NCBI GenBank assembly: GCA_041695045.1
Contig: JBGFRR010000049.1
Span: 1-20,184, forward strand
Direction of reading: 5' to 3'
Length of the DNA: 20,184 bases
Source: JBGFRR01 sp041695045
GTDB lineage: Bacteria; Bacteroidota; Ignavibacteria; UBA10030
Below, in pieces: positions 7,037-14,205 of this stretch. The notes under the pieces were generated by a model, which was not told the DNA's origin, did no database searches, and was given only the letters and a program-made list of their open reading frames with translations. Made by a program: the position numbers and the translations under genes. Each line of letters begins with the position of its first letter. Position 1 is the first letter of the stretch.

Positions 7037-8955
7037 ACCTGACGTTCCCCCCACACCGAACCGCTGCGGGACCCATCACGTCGATACTGTTCGTCGGCTT
7101 CATCTCTGTCGCAACGGCACAGCAAGATACCACGGCCGCTCCTCCCACTCAAGTACCGGAGGTTCGCTTCATTGCCGGCATGGGTCGCTTTGACACGGGC
7201 GACACTACCCGCTCACCCTTTCATGTGAACAGCACCATCTGGAGTGCTCCCAAATACCTCGGCGACCTCCTCGTTCGCATGCCAGACGTTTGGCTTGCAT
7301 CGCTCGGCGAAATTGGAAAGCCGCTGCACGTCGGCGTATCGGGACTCTCGCGTAACGCCATGTCCGTCTTCGCCGATGGCCGGCCGACCAACGACCCGCT
7401 CACCGAATCCGTTGACTTGTACGATGTGCCGATTGAAGCGGTAGAAGATGTGGAAATCCTCCGCGGCAGTGCGTCGTTGATCATGAGCGGCAATCCGGGC
7501 ATGACGCTCAACCTTCTGACGCCGCAGTACAACACCGTTCGGCCTGTCACAAAAATTCGCTACCTGCAAGGACCGCACGAGTACAGTTTGCTCGACGGAC
7601 TCTACACGCAGAACGTAGCACAGGGAACGAACCTGATGCTCGGTTTTCAGCGCCATGTTTCCGACGGACAGTTCGCCAACTCGCGTTTCGACTCCTGGAA
7701 TGTGCGCGGGAGAGTCCGCTACAATCTGTCTAACCGATGGAACTTCGCTCTTTCGCGTTCCTACAATCGCGCCATCAACGGCATGAACGGCGGCATCGAC
7801 GTTCGCCGAAGCCCTTCCCTCTTTAACCAAGTGACGGCAATCGTCAGAACCACGGAGGCACGGCATCGCACATCGCGCAACGACCTGACGCTCAGTGCCA
7901 TCGGCAAGCTCGCTGCCGATTCCGCGAGCACAACACAGATGACCGCATACTTTTCGGAGCTTGAGCACGAACGGCACGACAGCGCTTCAGTCTCCCGGGT
8001 CTATACGTCATTACTCCTCGGGGTTCGCGCACAGCAGGCATTCACCCTTCGTTCTTTCAGATTACGGCTTGGAGGGGAAACAGAGCACTTGAGGATGTAT
8101 GGCAGCCCACTCTTCGGCCTTCATCCTGAGCACCATTCGGCCTTCTTTGCACACGGAAAACTCACGCCGGCACACTGGATGACAATCTCTGGAGGGTTGC
8201 GATTTGATTGGCGGGAACAAGGTGCGATGAGCTCCGTGGGAGGCTCGGTTTCGGTCCGACCCGCCGAAGTTCTTACATTGTCTGCCGACGCCTATCTTAC
8301 CAGTCAAGCTCCACCTTGGTATGCGCGGTTCTTAAGGCCCGACTACATTTATTCTGAACAGCATGAGGGGTTCGTCGTTGGTGGGACATTGCACTTACCG
8401 CCCACGTTCACGTTCTCCGTCAACGCATACAGCCGCTCAATCACTAATGTCCTTACTGTTATGCATGTTGGTGAGCAATATCCACTTGTTTTCGATTTTA
8501 CATCTGTGCCGATCCATGACCTCCGTGCACAAGGATTCACTGCGGAAGCAACAGCAGCGATTTGGCGGCTTGAAGTGAGTGCCAATGTTATGTTCACGGA
8601 CATTCAACACGGCTCTACATCCAAGACTTACCTTCCCCGATGGACTGCGCGGGGCGAGCTTGCATATCGACAACACCTCGGGTCGGTTGACGGTCGGATT
8701 GGGCTACGCGCTCATGTTGCTTCGAGACATCGCGGGATGCAGTATCATCGGCTGCTGCGGGTCTTCTATGAGAACACAGAGGAGGAGATTGGGCAATTTA
8801 CGGTGGTGGATGTCTTCGGTACGTTCAGGATAGGGGATGCGTTTATTGTTGTGGGATGGGAAAACGTATTTGACGTGAAATACATGACGACGCGATGGTA
8901 TCCCATGCCCGACCGGCGATTCATGCTCGGCGTGAATTGGGTGTTCGTCGATTAA
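7033..8955 (+). CDS. TonB-dependent outer-membrane receptor (plug-barrel protein)
   Basis: The 640-residue protein has a signal peptide (hydrophobic 15-29, likely cleaved after ATA at 27-29), then a plug domain about 70-165: 'APKYLGDLLVRMPDVWLASLGEIGKPLHVGVSGLSRNAMSVFADGRPTNDP' and 'IEAVEDVEILRGSASLIMSG'. That pattern is typical of TonB-dependent receptors. The rest alternates as expected for a 22-strand barrel and ends 'VFDVKYMTTRWYPMPDRRFMLGVNWVFVD'. The extreme C-terminus is Asp rather than the common Phe, although aromatic residues lie just before it. I see no clear TonB box and cannot name the substrate. The TTG start at 7033 overlaps the ispE stop, so expression is coupled to ispE. The second half of the gene is AT-richer than the first. 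Confidence 0.88.
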   Translation: MNLTFPPHRTAAGPITSILFVGFISVATAQQDTTAAPPTQVPEVRFIAGMGRFDTGDTTRSPFHVNSTIWSAPKYLGDLLVRMPDVWLASLGEIGKPLHVGVSGLSRNAMSVFADGRPTNDPLTESVDLYDVPIEAVEDVEILRGSASLIMSGNPGMTLNLLTPQYNTVRPVTKIRYLQGPHEYSLLDGLYTQNVAQGTNLMLGFQRHVSDGQFANSRFDSWNVRGRVRYNLSNRWNFALSRSYNRAINGMNGGIDVRRSPSLFNQVTAIVRTTEARHRTSRNDLTLSAIGKLAADSASTTQMTAYFSELEHERHDSASVSRVYTSLLLGVRAQQAFTLRSFRLRLGGETEHLRMYGSPLFGLHPEHHSAFFAHGKLTPAHWMTISGGLRFDWREQGAMSSVGGSVSVRPAEVLTLSADAYLTSQAPPWYARFLRPDYIYSEQHEGFVVGGTLHLPPTFTFSVNAYSRSITNVLTVMHVGEQYPLVFDFTSVPIHDLRAQGFTAEATAAIWRLEVSANVMFTDIQHGSTSKTYLPRWTARGELAYRQHLGSVDGRIGLRAHVASRHRGMQYHRLLRVFYENTEEEIGQFTVVDVFGTFRIGDAFIVVGWENVFDVKYMTTRWYPMPDRRFMLGVNWVFVD

Positions 8956-8957
8956 AC

Positions 8958-8974
8958 AGGAGGGGCGATTCCCC
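8958..8974 (+). promoter_or_regulatory. AGGAGGGG ribosome binding site far upstream of the LOG-family ATG
   Basis: A perfect AGGAGG (8958-8963) lies directly after the receptor stop, but 28 bases before the first ATG (8992) of the next gene. An in-frame ATT at 8968 is 4 bases downstream of it. GGGG (8962-8965) can also pair with CCCC (8971-8974). Either the gene uses an unusual ATT start, or a fold brings the ATG closer. Confidence 0.4.
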
Positions 8975-8991
8975 GCCGCGACCAAGCCATC

Positions 8992-9528
8992 ATGCAACCA
9001 CAACCTCATATTGTTACCGTGTTCGGAAGCTCGCGCCCACGCGAAGGCGATGAAGATTACCGCCTCGCTTACCGTATCGGAGCGGAGTTGGCGCGGCACG
9101 GCATAATGCTCTGCAACGGCGGCTACGGCGGGACGATGGAGGCCGCAGCACGCGGGGCGAAGGAACATGGCGGCTCCACCATCGGTGTGACGGTCGAGGT
9201 CTTCCCCAACGCGACGAATCCATGGATTGACCGTGAGCTTCGACAGCCCGACCTGTTCCATCGGTTGATGAAGTTGGTTGAATTGGGCGAGGCCTACATC
9301 GTGTTGAAAGGAGGCACGGGCACACTCTTGGAGTTAGCGTGCGTGTGGGAGCTGGTCAACAAAAAACTGATTGCGGAGAAGCCGATCGTGCTCGTCGGAT
9401 TGTTTTGGAACGCTGTCGTCGAGACGCTTCGAGAGGAACTGGAGCGGGAAGGGTTCGCCTTCATCCATCAGACGAACTCGCCTGAGGAAGCAGTGCAATA
9501 TATTGTGGAGAGGCGAGGAAGAGGTTGA
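8992..9528 (+). CDS. LOG-family (lysine decarboxylase-like fold) protein, TIGR00725-like
   Basis: The 178-residue protein has the Rossmann-type pattern of LOG / PGGxGT proteins: 'VTVFGSSRP' at the N-terminus, 'NGGYGGTMEAAARGAKEHGG' (42-61) and LKGGTGTLLEL (105-115), with Glu114 in the place of the family's catalytic Glu. Family members hydrolyse nucleoside 5'-monophosphates to free base and ribose-5-phosphate (plant LOG releases cytokinin). The bacterial substrate is often unknown. It follows the receptor by 36 bases, so it is probably in the ispE operon. ATG 8992 is the first ordinary start codon, but the strong Shine-Dalgarno sequence is too far upstream, so an ATT start at 8968 adding 8 residues is possible. 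The homologous region begins about residue 6, so both starts are compatible. Confidence 0.85.
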   Translation: MQPQPHIVTVFGSSRPREGDEDYRLAYRIGAELARHGIMLCNGGYGGTMEAAARGAKEHGGSTIGVTVEVFPNATNPWIDRELRQPDLFHRLMKLVELGEAYIVLKGGTGTLLELACVWELVNKKLIAEKPIVLVGLFWNAVVETLREELEREGFAFIHQTNSPEEAVQYIVERRGRG

Positions 9529-9745
9529 GTTTGTCATTGCGCTGCTTGCACCGCACACTCAAGAGATCAATCCTTTCCGCGTGATCCTTCCCACCCAATG
9601 TGTAATGCCCCTTGACTTTCTTCCTTCTCAGATTTACCTTCGTAATAAACCAACAGCCTTCGAAATACTTGGCGGGAGAAACACCCTCCCGAACCTCGTT
9701 GCGCTGATGCAGTACTGAGAACTCTTACAGAAGGAGGAAAAAACT
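9529..9745. other. Intergenic spacer before the AT-rich cassette
   Basis: I see no gene here. A weak paired structure, TTGAGT (9525-9530) with ACTCAA (9557-9562), spans the end of the LOG gene. A 6-base stem CGGGAG/CTCCCG (9673-9678 with 9686-9691, loop of 7) lies further on. Neither is followed by a T run, so they are poor intrinsic terminators. A short open frame across the region has no start signal or recognisable content. Confidence 0.5.
9612..9640 (+). promoter_or_regulatory. Possible promoter for the two-gene cassette
   Basis: TTGACT (9612-9617, 5 of 6 to the -35 consensus), a 17-base spacer, and TACCTT (9635-9640, only 3 of 6). A transcript from here would have a leader of about 100 bases that contains the CGGGAG/CTCCCG stem-loop at 9673-9691. 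Confidence 0.35.
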
Positions 9746-10903
9746 ATGCCAGTCTACCGATGGAGTTTATGGGGTGTGCGGAGAGCTGATCTCGATGCAG
9801 TATGGTGTGCCGGTTTTCATTATGTGAGACCTCCGTACCCCGCTGCTGAACATCCCGAATATTCCGGCACTTGGACAGAAGGATCACAAACGTACTACTT
9901 TGACCACACGGACAACTACAGCAGCACGCTCAATTATGCAGCGCGTGCTCAACAGATCGGCTTTACGAAATTGATATATGACCTCGGCCTGAAGTATTTG
10001 TACGAGCAATACCGCCGCACGGTATTGGATCCAAATTATGGCGTAGGGAATCCAAACATTCCAAGAAGTATTCAAGAGATTCGAGATGAAGTTTCAAGAC
10101 GGATTGAATACATGAGCACAGGAGGTGTCGATCGTGTAACAGGGCAAACCGTTGTACTCAACAGTATTGTTTGCCATCCCTACCTTGACGAGCCCGACTA
10201 CTTTCCGCAAGAGAAAACGGTTGTTGAAGGAGTAACTCTGTGGGAAAACTATACTGCTGGTATTCGCTGCCTTGAGAATCCGACGGAATACGGGTTCCGA
10301 GACTACCGTCATGCGCTTAATGACCTTCGACTCGATACAAGCGCATGTAAGAACGAACCCTACAATGCAATAAACAGGGACCTGATAACGGAATTTCGAG
10401 ACCTGGTTTCGTATGCAGCGGCGGTAGCAAGCAATTATGGTCGAACCTTGTATATCGCAACAACAACGCCGGATATCGTGAGACGCTGTAATCCTCCAAG
10501 TCAGGATTGTTCCAATATTCGACTCGATTGGAGAGAGGACTTCGCATGCTATCACTATAACTCTCTTTCAAACATTGCGCTGATGAGCAGTCTTTATGAG
10601 ACCGCGGCGGACATGAACCCAATTCTCAACGCAATCCAGAGTAATTACAACAAGCCAGTGCAACAACTCATCAACTTCTGGGATTATTTTTACGGTTGTC
10701 GATATGCCTGTACTGTGCAGGAGATCATCGATCAGATCAATGTCAATACACAGTTCACTGGAGGCGAGAATTGGTTTTATCAAGGCGATTACATTTACCT
10801 ACACAAGATTGTGAATGGGTATGATTCGTTCTTGCAGTGGCAGAAGTTGCGCCAGGCATTGGCTTCGTTCGGTAATCAAGAACGATGTCCAGTTCCTGAA
10901 TAG
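9746..10903 (+). CDS. Unrecognised cysteine-rich protein, possibly a TIM-barrel / glycosidase-like fold
   Basis: I do not recognise this 385-residue protein. The start is firm: AAGGAGG (9731-9737) lies 8 bases before the ATG. It opens at once with 'LDAVWCAGFHYVRPPYP', like the first strand of a barrel enzyme ('..aGfnyv..'). Later it has VCHPYLDEPDYF (142-153), LYIATTTPDI (235-244), 'WREDFACYHYNSL' and 'FWDYFYGCRYAC'. Strand-ending DEP motifs and aromatic clusters of this kind occur in (beta/alpha)8 glycoside hydrolases, but this is only a hint. It has ten cysteines (21, 143, 175, 201, 248, 255, 268, 318, 322, 381), suggestive of an exported disulfide protein, yet no signal peptide is visible. 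It is AT-richer than its neighbours and lies 29 bases before a lipoprotein gene, so the two are probably an operon. Confidence 0.8.
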   Translation: MPVYRWSLWGVRRADLDAVWCAGFHYVRPPYPAAEHPEYSGTWTEGSQTYYFDHTDNYSSTLNYAARAQQIGFTKLIYDLGLKYLYEQYRRTVLDPNYGVGNPNIPRSIQEIRDEVSRRIEYMSTGGVDRVTGQTVVLNSIVCHPYLDEPDYFPQEKTVVEGVTLWENYTAGIRCLENPTEYGFRDYRHALNDLRLDTSACKNEPYNAINRDLITEFRDLVSYAAAVASNYGRTLYIATTTPDIVRRCNPPSQDCSNIRLDWREDFACYHYNSLSNIALMSSLYETAADMNPILNAIQSNYNKPVQQLINFWDYFYGCRYACTVQEIIDQINVNTQFTGGENWFYQGDYIYLHKIVNGYDSFLQWQKLRQALASFGNQERCPVPE

Positions 10904-10932
10904 TGACGAAAGAGAAAAGGAGGGAAGGAACT

Positions 10933-12144
10933 ATGAGGACAGGATTCGTATTGGTCAGTCTTGCATTGATGTTGCTTGGTTGCAGAGACGAGGGTGTACC
11001 GCCAGCTCACCACGAACCCAAACAGGAAATTATTAGATGGAATGTTCTCAAGACATACCCAGACATAAGATTTGACGGTTTGGGAAAGTTAGTGCATTTT
11101 GACCCATCGGGGAAATTTGGCTACGCAATTGGACGTGACTTTATCGATCGATATAAGGATAGATGCCTTGTCACAAGAGATGGTGGAAAAACCTGGCCGG
11201 AAGACTTTGAATGCAAGCTTCGAGGTATGGTTTTTCTCGATTCAACCACAGGGTATCGAACCCATACACCATTTTACAAAACGACCGACGGTGGTCAAAC
11301 AGTAACTCCGATGAGCATCCCTGTTGATGGGAGTTTACGGCCCATTTCTGCTAACACGCTCATCTTATTTCCAAGTGACGACAGACGCTCCTTGTTGAAA
11401 AGCGATGATGGAGGTTTCTCCTGGCAAAGAATCGCGCTTCCTAAAGAACGATTTTGGGTGGACTCATTTGATGGCCGAAATATTATCGTCATCGGAAAAA
11501 GTGATGAGGGTCTACGATACGGAAAACACATCCTCTATTCATCCGATGGTGGGGCTACATGGACTCTAGCGAACATCGATACGACTGAATTCACTCGGTC
11601 TTCAGTCGATTGGCAGTTGAGTCGTGTTCAGTTTAGCAATAGCACGCATGCGCACGCGGTCGTAACTGTAATGCTCGAAGATGCTTTAGAATTGTATAAG
11701 AAACGAAGAGTAGTACTTCTTAGAACGATAGATTCGGGCCGAACGTGGCACAAAGCGCATGAGACAGAAGTGACGGCAAGATATGGAGATCGATATTCCA
11801 TGGGCATCACTACGCACTTTCCCCTTGCCAAATCGCCCCAATGGATATGGAATGTTGTGTACGATGACAGACGAGAGAGCACAAAATCCTATGTGAGTAA
11901 TGACGATGGTCGCATGTGGGAGTATGCAGGAGAGTTTGGATTGGGTCCTCCCTATCAGCTTTACATACCCACCTTCGCCCCGCCCAATTGGAAGATCGGC
12001 ATATCTGGTAACCTGATGACATTCGATGGGGGAAAAACGTGGACCAAGATGCCATGGTATGTTCGTGCCGCAGCCTTCATCGGTCCCACGGAAGTCATCG
12101 CCGTGCGCGACAGTTTGATCTTAAAGGGAACGATACTCAGGTAA
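10933..12144 (+). CDS. Lipoprotein with seven BNR/Asp-box repeats (predicted beta-propeller)
   Basis: From ATG 10933 the 403-residue protein starts with a lipoprotein signal peptide, 'FVLVSLALMLLGC', with the lipobox cysteine at 17. Asp-box motifs (SxDxGxTW type) recur at 81-88 TRDGGKTW, 117-123, 157-164 SDDGGFSW, 203-210 SSDGGATW, 265-272 TIDSGRTW, 322-329 SNDDGRMW and 363-370 TFDGGKTW. Seven repeats fit a sialidase/sortilin-like beta-propeller; the Asp boxes are structural turns, not catalytic residues. I see no sialidase Arg triad, so no enzyme call is made. AGGAGG at 10918-10923 supports this start. An in-frame GTG at 10903 would put 10 charged residues ahead of the signal peptide and is unlikely. 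The DNA is AT-rich like the gene before it. It probably sits on the cell envelope as a binding or scaffold protein. Confidence 0.85.
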   Translation: MRTGFVLVSLALMLLGCRDEGVPPAHHEPKQEIIRWNVLKTYPDIRFDGLGKLVHFDPSGKFGYAIGRDFIDRYKDRCLVTRDGGKTWPEDFECKLRGMVFLDSTTGYRTHTPFYKTTDGGQTVTPMSIPVDGSLRPISANTLILFPSDDRRSLLKSDDGGFSWQRIALPKERFWVDSFDGRNIIVIGKSDEGLRYGKHILYSSDGGATWTLANIDTTEFTRSSVDWQLSRVQFSNSTHAHAVVTVMLEDALELYKKRRVVLLRTIDSGRTWHKAHETEVTARYGDRYSMGITTHFPLAKSPQWIWNVVYDDRRESTKSYVSNDDGRMWEYAGEFGLGPPYQLYIPTFAPPNWKIGISGNLMTFDGGKTWTKMPWYVRAAAFIGPTEVIAVRDSLILKGTILR

Positions 12145-12277
12145 AGTCCACCTGTTGACATCCGCAGACAATTGGGAACCCTCAAATCCAAATCACCTAT
12201 CGACCTGTCGTTGCCACGCGACAGTCTTCTATTGCGAGGCACTATGCGGCGGTAGAACGTCAATTCATCAAGAACAA
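12145..12277. other. Convergent intergenic region
   Basis: This spacer lies between the end of the lipoprotein gene (plus) and the end of the glycosyltransferase gene (minus). Apart from the terminator-like hairpin at 12205-12230 it holds nothing recognisable. A 94-residue plus-strand frame starting at 12155 mostly overlies the glycosyltransferase gene and looks like a shadow. Confidence 0.5.
12205..12230 (+). terminator. Probable intrinsic terminator after the lipoprotein gene
   Basis: A perfect 6-base stem, CTGTCG (12205-12210) with CGACAG (12219-12224), encloses an 8-base loop and is followed by the pyrimidine-rich TCTTCT (12225-12230). It lies about 60 bases after the lipoprotein stop, between convergent genes. 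The T tract is imperfect, so strength is uncertain. Confidence 0.45.
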
Positions 12278-13399
12278 TCAAAAAGAGGGCTGTGGCTTAC
12301 CCACCACCCTCTCCAACACCCCCATCATCTTCTTCGCAGACTCATCCCACTGAAACGAACTCGCCCACCGCAGCGCGGCTTTTGCCAGCCGATCGCGCAG
12401 CTGCTCATCTCGAAGCACACGCACAATACTCTGCGCTAACTGCCCCACGTTGCCGTACGGATACAGCAATCCCGTCTCCTCATGGCGAACGGCGTCTCGC
12501 AATCCGGGCACGTCGCTCGCAATCACCGGAACGCCGCACGCATTCGCTTCTAACACGGTCAATCCCCATCCCTCTTTGACCGAGCAGTTCACCGCGACCG
12601 TCATTCCGTTCAGCAATCGCACTTTCTCCCCTTGCGTCACGTGGCCCGAAAACGTAAACGAGCCTGCGGGCAATCGCTCTCGTGCGTACGCTTCAAGCCT
12701 CGGCCGATGACCGCCATCCCCTACAACAACAAGTTTCGCATCCGGAATTTGTCGCCGCACATACACCATCGCATCGACCAAATGCTCCACGCTCTTGTAC
12801 TTCTTCAACCGTCCTACGTGCCCGACGACCGGCGATGCAGGCCGCTCTGCATTCAACGGGCGATAGACGGTGCGGTCGACACTGTTGGGGACGATCGCAA
12901 CCCTCTCCTCCGAGAATCCATACCGAACCAATTCCTCTCGCGTGCTTTCCGAGACGACCGCCATCCACGTCTTCCGATAAACCGGCCGCGCGAGCAGCTC
13001 TGCTCCGTACACGTAGAACGCAGCCGCCGGATGCGTTTCCCGAAAAATCGTCGTCCCAAAGAAATGATGTACAATGCCGACGATAGGCTCGCGCACATAC
13101 AACGGCGTGTAGAACGGAATCTTGTTGATGTCGTCAACAACGACATCATACCCTTCAGCGCGGAAACGCGAACGATAGCGGAGCGGCACGATGAAATTGA
13201 ACAGATGCCGGTGCCCTTCCCGAATCACCCGCAGGCCGTCAACCTCCTCCTCAGCCGAAGCGCCGGGGAATGACGAGCAGAACAACGTTACCTCATGTCC
13301 CTGCCGTGCGATGCGTGTGAAGATTTCGTGGAGATGCACCTCGGCGCCGCCGCCGAGGGGATTCCTGATATCCTGCCAGTTGAGGACGAGAATCTTCAT
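12278..13399 (-). CDS. Glycosyltransferase family 4 (GT-B) protein
   Basis: A retaining GT-B glycosyltransferase of 373 residues. The N-terminal domain has 'LGGGAEVHLHEI' (15-26), typical of nucleotide-sugar transferases. The C-terminal domain has 'HVGRLKKYKSVEHLVDAM' (194-211), LVVVGDGG (223-230) and the EX7E motif KEGWGLTVLEANACGVP, with Glu276 and Glu284, followed by 'HEETGLLYPYGN'. The donor and acceptor sugars cannot be read from sequence. I start it at ATG 13399, which overlaps the methyltransferase stop in ATGA and begins MKILVLNWQD. The frame is open upstream to 13594, but that part overlies the methyltransferase gene and is rich in Arg and His. It is last in the DUF2723 operon and likely adds sugar to a surface glycan or protein-linked glycan. 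Confidence 0.92.
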   Translation of the reverse strand: MKILVLNWQDIRNPLGGGAEVHLHEIFTRIARQGHEVTLFCSSFPGASAEEEVDGLRVIREGHRHLFNFIVPLRYRSRFRAEGYDVVVDDINKIPFYTPLYVREPIVGIVHHFFGTTIFRETHPAAAFYVYGAELLARPVYRKTWMAVVSESTREELVRYGFSEERVAIVPNSVDRTVYRPLNAERPASPVVGHVGRLKKYKSVEHLVDAMVYVRRQIPDAKLVVVGDGGHRPRLEAYARERLPAGSFTFSGHVTQGEKVRLLNGMTVAVNCSVKEGWGLTVLEANACGVPVIASDVPGLRDAVRHEETGLLYPYGNVGQLAQSIVRVLRDEQLRDRLAKAALRWASSFQWDESAKKMMGVLERVVGKPQPSF

Positions 13400-14205
13400 G
13401 CGGCCGGCTTTCGAGCAATGACGCCGATGGAAATTCCGGTGTACTGCGACAGGGGGGTGGTTCGAAGTCGCTCGCGAATGCCTGCGCGAAGTGTGGTAAG
13501 AGGGCTGAACAGCGAAGGATACAGCGGCAGTGTGACGCCGAGTTTCTTCATCGCTTCGCGTGCGGCGCGATAGAAGAAGCTCGGGTACATCCACTCGCCG
13601 TAACGGTGAACCGGTGTAAGGCCGAGACTGCGAAGGAGTCGCTCCAACTCACCGATCGAGAACGAGCGTTCCCATCCTGCAAACCAACGGTTGAGTGCAA
13701 TGAGCAGATGCTTCGCGATCGTGTAGAGGTGATAGCGCTGCGGCACATCGACGAGCAACAGGCCGCCGGGCCTGAGGACGCGGATGTGTTCCTTCAGCAG
13801 CGCCTCGGCCTGCGGCGCGCGAAAGTGCTCGAGCAGTCCTTGATGGAACACGATGTCAAATGTTTCATCGCGGAAGGGAAGCTGAAAGGCATCGCCGCCG
13901 ACGATGGCGACGGGCGTATTGGTTTCGCGGGAGAGCTGCTGGAGAATGCGGAGGGAATGCTCGGCGTAGTCGAGCTGCACCACGCGGGCGCCGTGGTGAA
14001 CAAGCGGAAGGCTATCGCGCCCCGTGCCCGCGCCGATTTCGAGAACGAACTTGCCGGCGAGCGGCGTCACTGCCTGGAGGTTGCGAAGAATGCGGTCGGC
14101 GTTGGAATAGACATCGTCGGGGCGCTGCTTGTCGTCCCAGAAGGCCTCCCAGTCAGAGCGGTGGGACGTCCGCCGAAGGCGAACAGGGGGCGTTCCGGCA
14201 TCCAT
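13396..14205 (-). CDS. Class I SAM-dependent methyltransferase
   Basis: The 269-residue protein has the usual small-molecule methyltransferase core: motif I VLEIGAGTG (54-62), acidic Asp79 in 'VVQLDYAE' at the end of strand 2, 'GDAFQLPFRDETFDIVFHQGLLEHF' (motifs II-III) and 'LRPGGLLLVDVPQ'. The C-terminal third ('GWERSFSIGELERLLRSLGLTPVHRYGEWMYPSFFYRAA') resembles methyltransferases that act on lipid- or sugar-linked substrates, but no specific substrate can be assigned. Start ATG 14205 overlaps the DUF2723 stop by one base (TGATG), with GAGG 5 bases upstream. It also overlaps the glycosyltransferase gene in ATGA. Context suggests it modifies the glycan built or attached by its neighbours. 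Confidence 0.9.
   Translation of the reverse strand: MDAGTPPVRLRRTSHRSDWEAFWDDKQRPDDVYSNADRILRNLQAVTPLAGKFVLEIGAGTGRDSLPLVHHGARVVQLDYAEHSLRILQQLSRETNTPVAIVGGDAFQLPFRDETFDIVFHQGLLEHFRAPQAEALLKEHIRVLRPGGLLLVDVPQRYHLYTIAKHLLIALNRWFAGWERSFSIGELERLLRSLGLTPVHRYGEWMYPSFFYRAAREAMKKLGVTLPLYPSLFSPLTTLRAGIRERLRTTPLSQYTGISIGVIARKPAA

Noticed and set aside
9673..9691. CGGGAG/CTCCCG hairpin as a terminator of the ispE operon
   Set aside because: No T run follows, and it lies in the likely leader of the next transcript.
12155..12439. 94-codon plus-strand frame after the lipoprotein gene
   Set aside because: Most of it is antisense to the glycosyltransferase, it has no ribosome site, and it spans the likely terminator.
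12632..13273. 213-codon plus-strand open frame
   Set aside because: Antisense to the well-supported glycosyltransferase; no start signal or motif.
13400..13594. Extended N-terminus of the glycosyltransferase
   Set aside because: The extra residues overlie the methyltransferase coding region and look random; ATG 13399 gives the ATGA overlap and a normal GT4 start.
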